Origin: Clostridium sp. CAG:510
GTDB taxonomy: Bacteria; Bacillota; Clostridia; Lachnospirales; Lachnospiraceae
Direction of reading: 5' to 3'
DNA: 64,000 nucleotides
Assembly: GCA_000434615.1 (NCBI GenBank)
Contig: FR880848.1
Span: 15,897-79,896 of the forward strand
Part shown: in pieces, positions 51,079 to 59,791 of the stretch
Position numbering within the stretch: position 1 is the first letter of the stretch
Layout: each line of letters begins with the position of its first letter
Notes under the pieces: generated by a model
Seen by the model: the letters and a program-made list of their open reading frames with translations, nothing else
Databases searched by the model: none
Told to the model about the DNA's origin: nothing
Made by a program: the position numbers and the translations under genes

Positions 51079-52023
51079 TTAATTCTGCTCAAAAAAAGCC
51101 GCTAATTTCTGAATTCCTTCCCTTAAGGGAATGTTGTTTCTGTGTCCGAAATCCTGCTCATAACGGACAATGTCCAGTACATTGACGGGCACGTCCACTT
51201 TTCTTCCCGCCTCATAACGGATACAGGGTGTTTTGTGAAGCACCTCCGCGATGGTATCTATCAGCTCCCGGATGCTGACGCCCTGTCCGCTTCCCAGATT
51301 GTAGAGCTTATACCTGCCTTTTTCTTCCGCAATGGTAAGAATGCCCTCTATGGCATCGGCAATGTAAATATAGTCCCTGACCACACTGCCGTCCCCGTAA
51401 ACCGTAATCGGCTCATCCCGCAGAATGCGGTAGGTGAAGGTCGTCACCGCTCCCTGTACACCGTTGGGTTTCTGATATGGTCCGTAAGGATTGGACAATC
51501 TGACAATCCGGTAATCCAAATTGTAAAGCTGGTAATACAGATACAGAAGCTTTTCGATGCTCAGTTTCTGCATGCCGTACACCGTGATGGGAAACGCTTC
51601 TTCCTCTTCTTTACAGAGTCCGGTATGCTCTTTTCCGTATACCGTACCGCCGGAGGATAAAAATACTACCTTTTTCACTCCCGCTTCCACACAGGCATCC
51701 AGGAAATGCGTCGTACCGATTACGTTGTCCGCAAGCTCCCCGGCAATATCCCGGTTGGAATTGGTGGGACAGGTGGTGCTGATTAAATGGTATACACATT
51801 CCACTTCCGCAAAATCCGGCAGAACCTTTTTCCAGTCCTCTTTCTGCATCTGCGTAAAGGACCCCTGTCTTATCTGCACCTGCTTTGCGCCCTGTATTTC
51901 CGGGCAGTAGACCGCTTCCGGTCTGTCATACAATATGAGGTTTTTATTCTGTCCGATAAGCCGCAGGGTCAGGTTAGTACCGATAAATCCCGCCGCTCCC
52001 AGTATCAGTGTTTTATCCTGCAT
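51079..52023 (-). CDS. NAD-dependent sugar epimerase/dehydratase, GalE-like
   Basis: 314 residues from the ATG at 52023 (AGGAG upstream). Extended SDR with LILGAAGFIGTNLTLRL, the Ser and YxxxK catalytic residues in VVFLSSGGTVYG and VYGMQKLSIEK, NPYGPYQKPNGVQGAV, and VYGDGSVVRDYIYIADA. It most resembles UDP-glucose/UDP-N-acetylglucosamine 4-epimerases, giving UDP-galactose or UDP-GalNAc. That would supply donor to the GT6 enzyme encoded about 1 kb away. It is not RfbD-like. The exact substrate is unproven. Confidence 0.85.
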   Translation of the reverse strand: MQDKTLILGAAGFIGTNLTLRLIGQNKNLILYDRPEAVYCPEIQGAKQVQIRQGSFTQMQKEDWKKVLPDFAEVECVYHLISTTCPTNSNRDIAGELADNVIGTTHFLDACVEAGVKKVVFLSSGGTVYGKEHTGLCKEEEEAFPITVYGMQKLSIEKLLYLYYQLYNLDYRIVRLSNPYGPYQKPNGVQGAVTTFTYRILRDEPITVYGDGSVVRDYIYIADAIEGILTIAEEKGRYKLYNLGSGQGVSIRELIDTIAEVLHKTPCIRYEAGRKVDVPVNVLDIVRYEQDFGHRNNIPLREGIQKLAAFFEQN

Positions 52024-52089
52024 AAGACTCCTCATCCACTAATTTGCTAACTTTCAATATAACATACTGCCATAGGAATAGTCAAACCT

Positions 52090-53088
52090 TCAGCCTTCGC
52101 TTCTGCGCTCGTAAAGGTCATACAGCCACACAAATCTGCTTCGCATGGCGTAGTAGCCAGCTCTGCCCATGCTTCCCTTTTTCCGTTTCAGGCTTTCCTG
52201 AAAGAAGATATCGCACAAAATCTTCTTTTTTTCCTTCTGTATTTCCGCATGGGAGAGCCTGTCTCCCGCAATCTTCAGGTTGGCAAGGGCTGACTGCATG
52301 TACTCCCAGTACCGTTTATAAAAAAGGTCGTAATCCTCTCCGGGCACTCTCCATTTTTCCGCATAGCGGTACTGCTCTGTCAGAATACGTTTATGAATAT
52401 CGTAGTAGCCCGCCCGGTAACAGTTGTCCAGGGATTCCTGTCCGGTTCTCACATAGCGGTACTGCACCGTATTGCAGATGACAACAGGAACATCCCCGCA
52501 GGCATCCAGATACTGCATATTGAACTGTAAATCCTCGGCAATGTTTAAGCCCTCTTCCATGCGCAGGTGATTTCTTTTTATAATATCCCTGTGAAACAGC
52601 TTGTTCCAGGGACTGTTTAAGAGATACCTGCCGGAAAAACGGAACAAATCCTTCCGGCTGCATTCCGCCGTTTCCGCTTCGTTGTAACGGATAATTTCCG
52701 TCATGGTTTCATCCGTCCCGTCCACCACGCCGAAGCCGCTCCACACAAAGGCATCCTCCCCGTACTTTTTCTGAGTCTGCATCAGCCTTTCCAGGTAATC
52801 CTCCGGCAGGTAATCGTCACTATCCACAAACTGAAGGTAAATGCCCTGCGCCATGTCCATTCCCGAATTCCGGGCAGCGGATACCCCGGCGTTTTTTTTG
52901 TGAAGCACCCGTATCCGGGCATCCTCTCCGGCAAAGCTGTCGCACAGAGCCCCGGAAGCATCCTTTGCCCCGTCTTCGATAAGGAGAATTTCCACATCGG
53001 AAAAGGTCTGCCGTCTTATGCTGTCCACGCATCTTTTTATGGTTTTTTCCGCATTGTACACAGGTACAATCACACTGATTAACGGCAT
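52090..53088 (-). CDS. GT2 family glycosyltransferase
   Basis: 332 residues. ISVIVPVYNAEKTIKRC, ILLIEDGAKDASG, VLHKKNAGVSAARNSG, FVDSDDYLPEDYLERL, NKLFHRDIIKRNHL, LNIAEDLQFNMQYL. A standard GT-A core of about 220 residues and a helical C-terminal tail. It starts 3 nt after the end-region of no other gene and is followed 54 bp later by the epimerase; AAAGGG precedes the ATG. Cytoplasmic, adding one sugar to the lipid-linked chain. Donor unknown. Confidence 0.87.
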   Translation of the reverse strand: MPLISVIVPVYNAEKTIKRCVDSIRRQTFSDVEILLIEDGAKDASGALCDSFAGEDARIRVLHKKNAGVSAARNSGMDMAQGIYLQFVDSDDYLPEDYLERLMQTQKKYGEDAFVWSGFGVVDGTDETMTEIIRYNEAETAECSRKDLFRFSGRYLLNSPWNKLFHRDIIKRNHLRMEEGLNIAEDLQFNMQYLDACGDVPVVICNTVQYRYVRTGQESLDNCYRAGYYDIHKRILTEQYRYAEKWRVPGEDYDLFYKRYWEYMQSALANLKIAGDRLSHAEIQKEKKKILCDIFFQESLKRKKGSMGRAGYYAMRSRFVWLYDLYERRSEG

Positions 53089-53091
53089 GTT

Positions 53092-53910
53092 TTATCCCTT
53101 TCTCTTAAAAATCCCGGCAATCGCCTTCAGTCGCTTCCGGATGGCGATTTTACTTTTCAGGCGGCCCAGATACAACTTCACTCTTCCGAAAAAACTGCCT
53201 GCCTTTACGGCTTCCACATCAAAATATTTACTCTTGTCCCGGATTAACATAACCGGCTCGTAAGGCAAATCCCAGCCTTCCGGATATCCGTAACAGGGGG
53301 GCAGGATTTTTACGTCATCCCTGCCGATAATGTAACGGTTTAACTGGGATTCATCATGCCACAGGGCAATGATACCATCCTTTTTGTCCGCGTCCACTCT
53401 GTCCCGCAGGGTGTGAATCATGTCCAGATAAGCGCCCGTTTTTCCGCCGTTTAAGCCGCCCATCACATAGACGCTGCCCTCGTCCCAGTCCACAAACGCC
53501 CGGCACTTCGGATTCCTGTCATAGGTCATATCCTTAGGATTCTTTCCATGGGCGCTGGCATGCTCCGCCACTAAAAGATTTTCCTTTACCGGCAGAAACT
53601 CCTCCGCCGTTACGGTCTTCACACAAAGGAAATTGGCGTTGATAAAGAAAGTATAATCATAATCCTTAAACCGTTCCTCTTCTCTGGAAAACAGGGCAAA
53701 CCGCATCAGGGTGTTGTCCGGCCAGCCTAAATTCTTCTGTGGGATAAGGCACACATTTTTCTTATCGCTGTAAGGCAGTTTTTTCCTGTCCGTATATACA
53801 AAATATGTTTTTTCAATGTCCGGCAGAAAATTTTTTTCAAAGGATTCGTAAAACTCCTTGAAAAAAACGGTATATTTACCGGTACAGATATAAAGTATCG
53901 CTACCCGCAT
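53092..53910 (-). CDS. GT6 family glycosyltransferase (ABO/alpha-1,3-Gal(NAc) transferase-like, NXN type)
   Basis: 272 residues. GT6 hallmarks: LGWPDNTLMRFALF, YTFFINANFLC with NAN (91-93) in place of the metal-binding DXD, the specificity region VYVMGGLNGG (about 147-156) and the catalytic WHDESQLNRY (184-193). Family knowledge: mammalian GT6 enzymes make blood-group A and B antigens. Bacterial members such as Bacteroides ovatus BoGT6a use NXN and work without metal, adding GalNAc or Gal in alpha-1,3 linkage to fucosylated acceptors. The C-terminus is basic, probably touching the membrane. It sits next to a GT11 fucosyltransferase. Donor (Gal or GalNAc) cannot be settled from the Met-Gly-Gly pattern. 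Confidence 0.9.
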   Translation of the reverse strand: MRVAILYICTGKYTVFFKEFYESFEKNFLPDIEKTYFVYTDRKKLPYSDKKNVCLIPQKNLGWPDNTLMRFALFSREEERFKDYDYTFFINANFLCVKTVTAEEFLPVKENLLVAEHASAHGKNPKDMTYDRNPKCRAFVDWDEGSVYVMGGLNGGKTGAYLDMIHTLRDRVDADKKDGIIALWHDESQLNRYIIGRDDVKILPPCYGYPEGWDLPYEPVMLIRDKSKYFDVEAVKAGSFFGRVKLYLGRLKSKIAIRKRLKAIAGIFKRKG

Positions 53911-53928
53911 GTGGGTCTCCTTTTCGGC

Positions 53929-54810
53929 TTATTCGCCCTGCACACTGCCATTGGCATCGATAAGGCAGTTACAGAGTCCTGCGTAAATATCTTTTCCTTC
54001 CGATATGTTCAGCCACTTTGCCGGGGCAATCACGGTTTTGTCCGGATTTTCATCCAGCCATGCCCCCCACCAGCTGAAACTGCTGTTGGCAATGATATGG
54101 TGCCTGCAGCAGCTCATAAGCGCCATATCCACATAGGCGCCCGCACCTTCCGATGCATCCACATACACCGTATCTTCACTTTCCTGCTGCCTTCCCCATT
54201 CGGCATCGTCCGTAAACAGGTAAAAACGGCAGTCTCCGAAATGTTCTTTCATGTACCGGCGTGCTGCTTCATAGTAAGCATCCGTACAGATGTTTCCATA
54301 TATACTTGCGAACTTGCCGTTCATGTAATCTCCTCTGCGGATATGCAGACTCACGGAAGATTCCGCCTGCATCTGCTCCCGGAGCTTCTTCGCCTTTTCC
54401 GGAAACGTATTCCAGGCAAAAGTAAAATCCTTTCTTAAATCAAAAACGGCTTTTTCAAAATAACGCCCGCTTTGGAAATACCCGATCATATAGACATCAT
54501 CCGTCTGAAAAACTTCCGGTTCAAAAATAATGGCGTCCTTTTCCTGATAGATTTTTTCTTTTCTGCCGGTAAGCTTTCGCTTCACCTTGTGTAAAAAATC
54601 CGGTTCGGAATCCGTAAGTCTCTGGTATACTTCCCTATCCGCTTTCCGGTAATCCAGATGAAACACGGTCTGTAAGCAGTTCTTTTCCGGCGTATCATAA
54701 TGGGTAAAATCCTCAATGCAGACCTCTTTTCCCTTTTGTCGTAAGGACCGGTACAAGGCATAGGTAAACATCTGGTTTCCCATACCGCCGGTCATCTGCA
54801 GCATAATCAT
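53929..54810 (-). CDS. GT11 family alpha-1,2-fucosyltransferase-like enzyme
   Basis: 293 residues from the ATG at 54810 (AGGAGG 5 nt upstream). N-terminal TGGMGNQMFTYALYRSL, GDP-fucose-binding HIRRGDYMNG, FYLFTDDAEWG and NSSFSWWGAWLDENPDK are diagnostic for GT11. It would transfer fucose from GDP-fucose in alpha-1,2 linkage, usually to galactose, giving an H-antigen-like disaccharide. No GDP-fucose pathway genes (manC, gmd, fcl or fkp) are in the window, so GDP-fucose must come from elsewhere. Its start overlaps the preceding GT2 by 4 nt, and the GT6 gene follows 18 bp downstream. Confidence 0.92.
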   Translation of the reverse strand: MIMLQMTGGMGNQMFTYALYRSLRQKGKEVCIEDFTHYDTPEKNCLQTVFHLDYRKADREVYQRLTDSEPDFLHKVKRKLTGRKEKIYQEKDAIIFEPEVFQTDDVYMIGYFQSGRYFEKAVFDLRKDFTFAWNTFPEKAKKLREQMQAESSVSLHIRRGDYMNGKFASIYGNICTDAYYEAARRYMKEHFGDCRFYLFTDDAEWGRQQESEDTVYVDASEGAGAYVDMALMSCCRHHIIANSSFSWWGAWLDENPDKTVIAPAKWLNISEGKDIYAGLCNCLIDANGSVQGE

Positions 54811-55829
54811 TTTTTTCCTCCTGTCCCGAGTTTCCGGGGTAAAATCCACTTCTCATTCACCCACATGACCGCATGGAACAAAAACGGAGAGGCTGAGAAG
54901 ATTTTCAGTTTCAAAATATCAGATTTTTTTGCTATGGAAACACCAAAAACATCCGGAAAAGTATTTTTTCTCTCCCGGAGTAGTTGTTTTAATTCTTTCT
55001 GATGCTTTTTTAAGGGCTTATTTTCCTTTTTCCACAGTTCTTCGTAAAAAATAAGCAGTCTTTTATAAAAATAATAACGATGCAGGGAAACCGCCTCTTT
55101 GTCAGGCAACGTCTCCAAAAATGCTTCTTTTTTTAAGTACGCGGGAATACGGTCCGTAAATACGCGCTCCGTCAGGCCGGCATTCATGATACTGCCTTCT
55201 CTTTCACAGACATAGTTGTAAAATGCCGTGTCCACATAAACACCGGTATGCACCCTGCTTAATATGCGGGCGGAAAATACCACGTCCTCATACCATTCTC
55301 CTTCCGGAAACCGTTCCTCTCCCAGAAGCTCCCTTTTGTAAAGCTTGTTCCATGCCGCATGCTGGATTAAATATGCTTCATCCTCTTTTAAATACTGCAA
55401 AAGCATCTCATAGGGCCTGGTATACACTGTCACCTTACCGGTGGAGCCGTCCTTTACACTGTCCCTGTAAATGCATTTATAGCGGCATGCCACCAGGTCT
55501 GCGTTGTATTTACCGGCAAGCTCCGCCATGGTTTCATACATGGTTTCTTCCACCCAGTCATCCCCGTCCACAAAGGTGATGTACTCTCCGGTGGCTTTTT
55601 CGATACCTGTATTTCTGGCGGCGCTTAAGCCTCCGTTTTCCCGGTAGACAACCTGTATGCGGTCATCCTTCTTAGCATATTCTTCGCAGATTTTACCGGA
55701 GGAATCGGTGGAGCCGTCCACCACAAGAATAATTTCCAGATTCCGGTAGGTCTGGCTGCATAAGGACTCTATGCAGTGTGCGATATATGCTTCTATGTTA
55801 TAAACTGCCACAATAATCGAAATCCGCAT
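54807..55829 (-). CDS. GT2 family glycosyltransferase
   Basis: 340 residues from the ATG at 55829, in a TAATG overlap with the GT4 gene. GT2 motifs: ISIIVAVYNIEAYIAHC, IILVVDGSTDSSG, VVYRENGGLSAARNTG, FVDGDDWVEETMYE and WYEDVVFSARIL. The C-terminal quarter is basic and hydrophobic (FHAVMWVNEKWILPRKL) and probably lies on the membrane. It may provide the galactosyl or other acceptor used by the GT11/GT6 pair just downstream; that is inferred from order only. Confidence 0.88.
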   Translation of the reverse strand: MRISIIVAVYNIEAYIAHCIESLCSQTYRNLEIILVVDGSTDSSGKICEEYAKKDDRIQVVYRENGGLSAARNTGIEKATGEYITFVDGDDWVEETMYETMAELAGKYNADLVACRYKCIYRDSVKDGSTGKVTVYTRPYEMLLQYLKEDEAYLIQHAAWNKLYKRELLGEERFPEGEWYEDVVFSARILSRVHTGVYVDTAFYNYVCEREGSIMNAGLTERVFTDRIPAYLKKEAFLETLPDKEAVSLHRYYFYKRLLIFYEELWKKENKPLKKHQKELKQLLRERKNTFPDVFGVSIAKKSDILKLKIFSASPFLFHAVMWVNEKWILPRKLGTGGKK

Positions 55830-56926
55830 TATCCCATTACCTTTCCGAAATACTCTTCCCATTTACGGTTTACACTGTCCGGCGCCATACTCTCCTGAAT
55901 ACGGGCCGCCTCTCTTCCCACTTCTTCTGTTTCCTCCGGATGGGACAGACAGTAAACCAGTTGCTCCTTTAGTGCCTCCGTATCCCTCACGGGCACGAGA
56001 TAGCCGTTTTTCCCCGGTGTAATTAACTCCCTCGGACCGCCGCAGGGACAATCCGTGGAAATCACGCACAGTCCTAAGGACATCGCCTCTATGAGGGCAT
56101 TGGGCATTCCCTCCGTATCGGAGGTCATGACAAACAGACTGCTTTTGTAAATTTTCTCTTCTATTTTATCCGTTCTGCCGGGCAGGCTCACCCTTCCGTC
56201 CAGCTTCCGCTTTGCAACAAGCTTCTCTAATTTGGACCGGTCCTCGCCCTCGCCGTAAATCACCACCCGGTAGTCCGGGAAGTCTTCCTTTATTTCAGCG
56301 AAAGCTTCAAGCAGCATGGCGTGGTTTTTGTTGTCATCCAGTCTTCCCACCGCCACGATTTTTTTCTCCCTTTCCCCTTCAAACCGCTCCCGGATAAACT
56401 GGGGGTTTAAGGAGTTTGGCAGGATTACGCCTTTTTTTCGGACAGCCTTCGGGAAAAAGTCCATGGCTTCCTTTGTCTGGAACACAATCCCGTCCGCAAA
56501 CCGGAACAGCACTTTTGCCAGCAGGCGCATCAGCCCGGTGGGATACTCCATTTTCGGGTCCGCCACCACGGAAACCACGGTTTTGCAGTGCAGTCCCATG
56601 CCGGCGCACTCTGCCATAAAATTGTTTTTTCCGTTGCAGGAAAATACAATATCCGGCTTTATTTTCTTAAAAATATTCCGCAGCTTGAAAAACCTGGCAA
56701 AGAAATTGCCGATTCTTCCGTTCTTTTCTTCCCCGGGCGTAATATCGGACAGGATACGGGGAATTCCCGGCTTTAAGCAGTACTCATCCTCCTGCTGATA
56801 CTGGGTCACCATATAAACGGTGTATCCTTTTTCCGTAAAATATTCCGCCAGATTGGCAAATACTCTCTCCGCCCCGCCCTTGGTCAGGGAGCTGCAGTAA
56901 AAAGCAATGGTTTTCTTTTCCGCCAT
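55829..56926 (-). CDS. GT4 family glycosyltransferase
   Basis: 365 residues with the GT-B fold. N-terminal domain: AFYCSSLTKGGAERVFANLAEYF and FSCNGKNNFMAECAG. C-terminal domain: VVAVGRLDDNKNHAMLLEAF, VVIYGEGEDRSKLE, VSLPGRTDKIEEKI and the donor-binding TSDTEGMPNALIEAMSLG, CVISTDCPCGGPREL. Retaining enzyme, cytoplasmic. The only GT4 in the window. GGAG precedes the ATG; the upstream asnB gene ends 6 nt before it. Confidence 0.92.
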   Translation of the reverse strand: MAEKKTIAFYCSSLTKGGAERVFANLAEYFTEKGYTVYMVTQYQQEDEYCLKPGIPRILSDITPGEEKNGRIGNFFARFFKLRNIFKKIKPDIVFSCNGKNNFMAECAGMGLHCKTVVSVVADPKMEYPTGLMRLLAKVLFRFADGIVFQTKEAMDFFPKAVRKKGVILPNSLNPQFIRERFEGEREKKIVAVGRLDDNKNHAMLLEAFAEIKEDFPDYRVVIYGEGEDRSKLEKLVAKRKLDGRVSLPGRTDKIEEKIYKSSLFVMTSDTEGMPNALIEAMSLGLCVISTDCPCGGPRELITPGKNGYLVPVRDTEALKEQLVYCLSHPEETEEVGREAARIQESMAPDSVNRKWEEYFGKVMG

Positions 56927-56932
56927 GTTCGT

Positions 56933-58813
56933 TTACTCCATGTAATACTGATACCACTGCTGGAACACGAAATAGGACCACATGAGCTTGGAGTAGTTGG
57001 CACCGGTTGCCGGGCCGCCGTCCCCGTGTTCCATATAGGTGTGTAACATCTTCTGTAAAAATGCGGTATCAAAAATATCCTGTCTGTTCAGGAAATCCGT
57101 ATCTGCCAGGGAAAGAAGCTGCTCCTTTAAGGGGCCTCTGAGCCATTTGTCTAAAGGTACGCCGAAGCCTACTTTCGGTCTGTCCAGCAGTTCCCTCGGG
57201 ATATAATCATAGGCAATGTCTTTTAAAATTCTCTTCTTTATATGGTTGCCGTACTTGAAGGAATGGGGCAGTCTGTAAGAATACTCCATCACATCCTTAT
57301 CCATAATGGGGCATCTGGCTTCCAGGGAATACTTCATGGTTGCCCTGTCCACCTTGCAGAGAATATCTCCCGGCAGATAGGTATCCATGTCCAAAAGCAT
57401 TCTCCGCTCCTGCCAGTTCTTCTCCCCATATGCCTGCTCAATAGGGTACAGAATGGAAATGTTGTCCCCCTTTACCATATTGGTAGCTGTAGTCAGGTAA
57501 TTATCCGTTCCGAACTGGGTCTTGGTTTCCTTGTCCCGGTTCTTGGCAATAATACGCACCTTAAAGGGAAGCTTATCCAAAAGTCCCGTGTTCCGGATGC
57601 CCGGCAGATTGCAGAAACCGTATGTCATGCCGCCCAGTACATCTAACTTCTGTGCCTGTCCCACTTTATCATAAGCATTGTAGCCGCAGAAAAATTCATC
57701 GCCACCGTCTCCGGAAAGTACCACCGTTACGTCCTTTCTGGCCAGCTCTGCTACCAGCATGGACGGTATCTGGGAGCTGTCCGCAAAGGGCTCATCATAG
57801 TACTTCGGAATGCTTGCCACCAGATCAAACATTTCCTTTTCGCTGATATAAACTTCCGTATGATTGGTGCCTAAGTGCTTTGCCACTTCCTTGGCAAACT
57901 TCGCTTCGTTATATTTTTCCTCGTTAAAGCCGATAGAAAAGGTCTTCACCGGCTCACTCTTCAAATCCTGTGCAACCGCCGTTACTAAAGAGGAATCGTA
58001 GCCGCCGCTTAAAAAAGTACCCAGAGGTACATCTGCAATCATTCGCAGGGAAACGGAACGCTTTAACAGATTCTTTAACTCTTCCTTGGCTTCCGCGTAA
58101 TCGGTTACCGGCTGCGCCTTCTTTTCCTGATAAACCGTCTTAACATCCCAGTATTTCCAGGTGGACTTTCTGCCCGCCTGAAACTGCAGAACCGCTCCCG
58201 GCTCTAATTTGTATACATCCTCAAAGATGGTGTCCGGCGCATTGATGTATTGATGATACAGGTAGCGGGAAATCACCTCAGTACGGATGTGTTTTTCAAA
58301 TCCCGGGCACTTCATAATGGGCTTTAATTCAGAGCCGAATACAATGCCCTCCCCGGTCAGCCAGTAATACAGCGGCTTTTTGCCGATTCTGTCCCTTACT
58401 AAGTAGAAGGAGTCGTCCTCCCTGTCGTAAAGGGCAATGGCAAACATGCCGTTGAATTTTTCCACGTAGGAAATGCCCCATTTTAAGTAGGCGGCAATAA
58501 TAACCTCCGTATCGCAGTTGGAACGAAACTCATATTCCTTTATTTCTTCCCGGATTTCCTGAAAGTTATAGATTTCGCCGTTAAACACCACGGACACCCT
58601 CTTGTCGGGAGAGTGCATGGGCTGGTGTCCCAGCGCCGATAAGTCCAGAATGGACAATCTTCTCTGGGCAAGTCCTACGGTGTAGCCGTCCTTCGCCGGG
58701 TAAATCTCTTCTCCGCTGTCATTGGGACCTCTGTGATACATAGTATCGTTCATTGCCTTAAGCTGTTCGGTTGTAATGGTTTTTTTGCTGAAAAATCCGC
58801 ATATGCCGCACAT
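56933..58813 (-). CDS. asnB: Asparagine synthase (glutamine-hydrolysing) family amidotransferase
   Basis: 626 residues from the ATG at 58813, chosen because Cys2 (MCGICGFFSKK) must be exposed after Met removal. Glutaminase domain: YHRGPNDSG, RRLSILDLSALGHQPM, VFNGEIYNFQEIR, SNCDTEVIIAAYLKWG. Synthetase domain: PP-loop FLSGGYDSSLV, VKTFSIGF, VLSGDGGDEFFCGYNAY, KVDRATMKYSLEARCP. In polysaccharide operons such AsnB-like proteins may amidate uronic acids or other carboxylates on a glycan; ordinary asparagine synthesis is the alternative. Its position inside a tight glycan operon favours the first. Confidence 0.88.
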   Translation of the reverse strand: MCGICGFFSKKTITTEQLKAMNDTMYHRGPNDSGEEIYPAKDGYTVGLAQRRLSILDLSALGHQPMHSPDKRVSVVFNGEIYNFQEIREEIKEYEFRSNCDTEVIIAAYLKWGISYVEKFNGMFAIALYDREDDSFYLVRDRIGKKPLYYWLTGEGIVFGSELKPIMKCPGFEKHIRTEVISRYLYHQYINAPDTIFEDVYKLEPGAVLQFQAGRKSTWKYWDVKTVYQEKKAQPVTDYAEAKEELKNLLKRSVSLRMIADVPLGTFLSGGYDSSLVTAVAQDLKSEPVKTFSIGFNEEKYNEAKFAKEVAKHLGTNHTEVYISEKEMFDLVASIPKYYDEPFADSSQIPSMLVAELARKDVTVVLSGDGGDEFFCGYNAYDKVGQAQKLDVLGGMTYGFCNLPGIRNTGLLDKLPFKVRIIAKNRDKETKTQFGTDNYLTTATNMVKGDNISILYPIEQAYGEKNWQERRMLLDMDTYLPGDILCKVDRATMKYSLEARCPIMDKDVMEYSYRLPHSFKYGNHIKKRILKDIAYDYIPRELLDRPKVGFGVPLDKWLRGPLKEQLLSLADTDFLNRQDIFDTAFLQKMLHTYMEHGDGGPATGANYSKLMWSYFVFQQWYQYYME

Positions 58814-58849
58814 AAACATCACCAAACCTTTCCGTCTTAGTACCCTGTT

Positions 58850-59791
58850 TTACTGTAAGCCAACCACAGATAAATCCTGCGGCTTAATGTAGTCCGTATA
58901 AAATCCGTATACTCCCCTGTCCCGATAGGTCTTCATAAGGTCCAGGCTGTTGAGCGTATTTACATATACCTTAATGTTCATTTCATTAAATACCGAAATG
59001 TATTCCGCATCCTGCACCCAGCCGTTTGGCATGGTCACCACCGGAATATCGTGGGTCAGGCAGAATTCCGCAATGGCATTCAGATCCCTGTCCGCACTTT
59101 CGTACAGCGTGTAAATCCAGTTGGTGAAAGGATAGATATTTTTGATATAGTCGTAGTCTTTTTTATAGTATATCTGCACCACAAACCGGTCAAGCACATC
59201 CGTGCAGTCTTTCTTTCCGGCAAGCTCCACGATTTTCTCAAATACACTTCCGATGTATTCTCTGTCACCCTTGATGTCCGTGACAATATACAGGTCCGGG
59301 TACTGCGTCATATAATCCAGTATCTGGGAAGCATCCAACGGCTCATACAGGTATTCGATGGGAGTGCTCATAAATTCCTCATAGGTAGGCGCCTGCCCCG
59401 CCCAGTTGTGTTTTCCCACCACTTCTCCGTCGGAAGTAACGGCTAAATCGATTTCCACCACACGGTGTCCCTTCTGCAGGTTTTCTTCCAGGGCGCTCTT
59501 ACTGTTTGTGTAGGTTTTTCCTTCAATACCGCCGCAGGCATGAAGCACTAATTCCGATGTGCTGTACCAGGCATCCGGGTCATCCTGCATGGGCTCATAC
59601 CGGGAAAAATCCACCTGTGTATTTTTCCAATTGGTGGCAAACAGCTTGGCCTTGAACCTGATAATCACATCGGAAATTTCCTCTATCTTAAAAAATATAA
59701 GCGCCATAAAAATAAGAATACCGCAGATGATAAGTCCAATCTTGATTATCCTTTTTAAAGTTGTCTTTTTATTCTTCATAGAATTCTTCAT
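58850..59791 (-). CDS. Membrane-anchored glycerophosphodiester phosphodiesterase-like protein
   Basis: 313 residues from the ATG at 59791 (GGTGG 8 nt upstream), overlapping the LtaS-family gene by 23 nt. One membrane helix (about 15-32), then a GDPD-type TIM barrel: LVLHACGGIEGKTYTNS (His of the HxG region), HRVVEIDLAVTSDGEVVGKHNW (metal Glu and Asp, second His) and YIVTDIKGD. GDPD enzymes cleave glycerophosphodiesters. Being outside the membrane and paired with a phosphoglycerol-transferase-like protein, it may remove or trim glycerol phosphate. The first His-Arg-Gly is HACG here, so the canonical arginine is missing. Confidence 0.82.
   Translation of the reverse strand: MKNSMKNKKTTLKRIIKIGLIICGILIFMALIFFKIEEISDVIIRFKAKLFATNWKNTQVDFSRYEPMQDDPDAWYSTSELVLHACGGIEGKTYTNSKSALEENLQKGHRVVEIDLAVTSDGEVVGKHNWAGQAPTYEEFMSTPIEYLYEPLDASQILDYMTQYPDLYIVTDIKGDREYIGSVFEKIVELAGKKDCTDVLDRFVVQIYYKKDYDYIKNIYPFTNWIYTLYESADRDLNAIAEFCLTHDIPVVTMPNGWVQDAEYISVFNEMNIKVYVNTLNSLDLMKTYRDRGVYGFYTDYIKPQDLSVVGLQ

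Noticed and set aside
51079..52023. RfbD (dTDP-4-dehydrorhamnose reductase)
   Set aside because: The YxxxK region, GDGSVVRDYIYIADA segment and length fit GalE-like epimerases; RfbD lacks that pattern.
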